Of a stretch of 7,450 nucleotides of DNA, positions 5,595 to 7,450 are shown one piece after another (the stretch's first letter is position 1; each line of letters begins with the position of its first letter). The notes below the pieces were generated by a model, which was not told where the DNA came from, searched no databases, and worked only from the letters and a program-made list of their open reading frames with translations. The stretch lies in NCBI GenBank assembly GCA_036377055.1, contig DASUZD010000152.1, positions 1 through 7,450 of the forward strand, written 5' to 3'. This DNA is from DASUZD01 sp036377055 (GTDB lineage Bacteria; Actinomycetota; Thermoleophilia; Gaiellales; Gaiellaceae). The position numbers and the translations under genes were made by a program.

Positions 5595-5984
5595 GTGTTC
5601 CGCTCGCTCGACTTCGTCTACGTGCCGACCGCGGACGTCGACGAGGCGGCTCGGCGGTGGGTGGAGGAACTCGGCGCGGAGCTCGTCTGGAAGGTTCGCG
5701 GGATGGGCACCGTCGTCGCGCACCTGCGGCCGGCCGACGAAGGCCCGGCGATCCTGCTCAGCGGCCACCTCGAGGGCGACATCCCGATCCTGATCTACCG
5801 CGTGGACGACTACGCGCGGGCGGTCGACGAGCTGCGCGCCGCAGGCGCCGCCGACCTGCACGAGCTCGAGATCCCTCACGGCCCGTGCGCCACCTTCCGC
5901 GCGCCGGGCGGCCAGCGGCTGGCGGTCTACGAGCTGACGCGCCCGCAGGCGGCTGAGTTCTTCACAGGGCGCGACGACGAGTAA
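5595..5984 (+). CDS. VOC-superfamily (glyoxalase/bleomycin-resistance-like) protein
   Basis: This 129-aa protein has the two-module beta-alpha-beta3 pattern of the vicinal oxygen chelate fold. The first module is FRSLDFVYVPTADVDEAARRW (2-22) leading to ELGAELVWKV; the second is ILIYRVDDYARAVDELRAAG (65-84), ending with TFRAPGGQRLAVYEL (100-114). Length fits a single VOC domain. The metal-binding His usually found after the opening Leu-Asp is Phe7 here, while the C-terminal Glu113 in VYEL is kept. The usual Fe/Ni/Zn site is therefore probably incomplete, and substrate or activity cannot be assigned. GTG 5595 is chosen because the fold starts there; GTG 5559, and ATG 5508 inside the antitoxin gene, would add residues with no family match. 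It diverges from the antitoxin and is followed by a 98-bp gap before the GGDEF-EAL gene. Confidence 0.85.
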   Translation: MFRSLDFVYVPTADVDEAARRWVEELGAELVWKVRGMGTVVAHLRPADEGPAILLSGHLEGDIPILIYRVDDYARAVDELRAAGAADLHELEIPHGPCATFRAPGGQRLAVYELTRPQAAEFFTGRDDE

Positions 5985-6047
5985 CGCGCCGCAGGTGCTC
6001 CTTTGGAGGGATGCGCGGATCGGCGCCTTCGCAAATCGTGAGCAGAC

Positions 6048-6067
6048 GGCGCCCGTTCGTGGGCGCC
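6048..6067 (+). other. Strong hairpin in the leader of the GGDEF-EAL gene
   Basis: GGCGCCC and GGGCGCC form a perfect 7-bp GC stem around a 6-base loop GTTCGT. It ends 15 bases before ATG 6083. No T-tract follows, so it is not a standard terminator. It could end VOC transcripts inefficiently or affect access to the downstream start. If translation began at ATG 6011 the hairpin would instead be coding. Confidence 0.4.
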
Positions 6068-6082
6068 GCGTCATCAGCGGCC

Positions 6083-7450
6083 ATGACGCGACTGCGGCGA
6101 TCATTCCTGCTTCCAAGCCTCCTCTCGAGGTTCGCTGCCGTGAGCGCGGTCGCAGTGCTGGCGCTCGGCGGCGTCCTGTTCCACGTGCTCGACTCGAGCA
6201 TCCGCTCGCGGGCGCTCGCGAGCGCGCGTCAGTCCGCCGTCCTCACCGCGCGGGCAGTCGTCGGGCCGCACGTCACACGCGCAGGGTTCGAAGACGGCCT
6301 GACACCCAAGCAGGTCTCGGACCTCGACCGCGAGGTCAGCCAGGGCCTGAGGTCGGCCGGAATCAGCCGGTTCAAGCTCTGGAACCGGCATGGTCGCGTC
6401 GTCTACTCGGACGACCACGCGCTCGTGGGCCGAAGGTTCCCCGTCTCGGACGAGCTCGACGAGGCGTTCGACGGCGAGATCGCGTCCGAGGTCTCCGACC
6501 TCGAGAAGGCCGAGAACGTCGCCGAGCGCTCCGACGGGCAGCTGCTCGAGGTCTACGTCCCGCTCCAGATGGACGGCTCGGTTGTCGGCGCGTCGGAGAT
6601 CTACGTCCCGTATTCGCCGGTGCTCGCCTCGATCCGGCACGACGTGCTGAAGCTCGGCCTGGCGCTCGCGCTCGGGCTGCTCCTCCTGTGGGCGACGCTC
6701 TTCCGGCTCGTCGCGAGCGCTTCGAAGCGGCTGCGCCGCCAGTCGGAAGAGAACCGCCACCTCGCGCTGCACGACAGCCTGACGGGCCTTCCGAACCGGA
6801 CGCTCTTCCTCGACCGCGCGGAGCAGGCGATCCTCGCCGCGAAGCGCGACGCGGCGGAGGTCGCCGTCCTGATCCTCGACATCGACCGTTTCAAGGAGAT
6901 CAACGACACGCTCGGGCACGGCGCCGGCGACTACCTGCTGCGCCAGGTCGAACCGCGGATCCGGCCGGTGCTGCGCGAGGGCGACACGATCGCCCGCTTC
7001 GGCGCTGACGAGTTCGCCGTCCTCCTCCCGCGCCTCGATTCGCCCGAGACGGCGACGATCGTCGCGCGCCGGCTTCGCCGCGCGCTCGACCAGCCGATCC
7101 TGGTCGAGGACCTGCCCCTTGCGGTCGAGGCGACGGTCGGCATCGCGATCTCGCCCGAGCACACCGACAGCGCCGCCCTGCTCGTCCGCCGCGCGGACGT
7201 CGCGCTGCATGTCGCGAAGGCGGCGCGAAGCGGGTTCGAGGTCTACTCCCCGAAGATCGACGCGCACTCGAAGCCGCGCCTTAGCTTGCTCGGCGAGCTC
7301 CGCCGCGGCATCGCCGAGGGCGAGCTGACGCTCCACTATCAGCCGCAGCTCGCCGCGGGCTCCTGCGCGCTCGAGCGCGTCGAGGCGCTCGTCAGATGGG
7401 TTCACCCCGAGCGCGGCCTGCTCCCGCCGGTGGAGTTCCTGCCGCTGGCG
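6083..7450 (+). CDS. Membrane-anchored GGDEF-EAL protein (cyclic-di-GMP metabolism), 3' truncated by window
   Basis: 456 codons are visible and the gene runs off the right edge. A basic N-terminus precedes a first membrane helix (about 15-37), an extracytoplasmic sensor region (38-187) with no recognised motif, and a second helix (about 188-210). The GGDEF domain (about 227-392) shows DSLTGLPNR (231-239), metal-binding Asp266 in LDIDRFK, Asn274, and an allosteric RxxD site (Arg298-Asp301) five residues before the signature. The signature itself is GADEF (307-311), with Ala308 replacing the second Gly. The EAL domain starts near 405 with YQPQ and an intact EAL motif (434-436) before RWVHPERG; later catalytic residues lie beyond the window. 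It may make, degrade or only sense cyclic-di-GMP. ATG 6083 begins a typical N-terminus but lacks a ribosome site; in-frame ATG 6011 directly abuts a GGAGGG and would add 24 residues. Confidence 0.92.
   Translation, partial: MTRLRRSFLLPSLLSRFAAVSAVAVLALGGVLFHVLDSSIRSRALASARQSAVLTARAVVGPHVTRAGFEDGLTPKQVSDLDREVSQGLRSAGISRFKLWNRHGRVVYSDDHALVGRRFPVSDELDEAFDGEIASEVSDLEKAENVAERSDGQLLEVYVPLQMDGSVVGASEIYVPYSPVLASIRHDVLKLGLALALGLLLLWATLFRLVASASKRLRRQSEENRHLALHDSLTGLPNRTLFLDRAEQAILAAKRDAAEVAVLILDIDRFKEINDTLGHGAGDYLLRQVEPRIRPVLREGDTIARFGADEFAVLLPRLDSPETATIVARRLRRALDQPILVEDLPLAVEATVGIAISPEHTDSAALLVRRADVALHVAKAARSGFEVYSPKIDAHSKPRLSLLGELRRGIAEGELTLHYQPQLAAGSCALERVEALVRWVHPERGLLPPVEFLPLA

Noticed and set aside
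6101..7405. 434-aa minus-strand open frame opposite the GGDEF-EAL gene.
   Set aside because: Same shadow effect; the sense strand has complete GGDEF motifs in the frame that continues to the window edge.

Overview
The window is high-GC DNA (sampled lines run about 65-72% G+C). It is densely packed, has few Shine-Dalgarno sequences, and two promoters look placed for leaderless or near-leaderless mRNAs. Gene content and protein style suggest an actinobacterium, possibly of the Thermoleophilia type. This is inference: there is no rRNA or other marker gene.

Layout, left to right. (1) 1-308 is a mobile-element edge: the last 41 codons of an IS5-like DDE transposase (2-127), then about 180 noncoding bases with a degenerate direct repeat 101 bp apart and a short palindrome. 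(2) 309-2857, minus strand, holds a universal stress protein (2429-2857) followed by a short-form alpha-glucan (glycogen) phosphorylase (309-2339). A good intrinsic terminator between them suggests separate transcription. (3) 2910-4370, plus strand, is an NAD(P)-dependent aldehyde dehydrogenase, divergent from the stress gene across a 52-bp gap. (4) 4367-5523, minus strand, is a two-gene toxin-antitoxin module: an HTH antitoxin related to Xre/MbcA/ParS, then a RES-domain toxin. The toxin stop overlaps the ALDH stop in convergent orientation. (5) 5595-5984, plus strand, is a small VOC/glyoxalase-fold protein divergent from the antitoxin; the 71-bp gap carries a cluster of GTCAA direct repeats and promoter-like elements for both genes. 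(6) 6083-7450, plus strand, is a membrane-anchored GGDEF-EAL protein that runs off the right edge.

Functionally this is a mixed neighbourhood: storage-glucan mobilisation, general stress response, aldehyde oxidation, a NAD-targeting type II toxin-antitoxin cassette and a cyclic-di-GMP signalling protein. The genes do not form one pathway. The RES module is the most interesting part: the toxin has no ATG or GTG start, its best candidates are a CTG sharing bases with the antitoxin stop or a TTG 42 nt further on, and the antitoxin promoter is embedded in a repeat array that could be its own operator.
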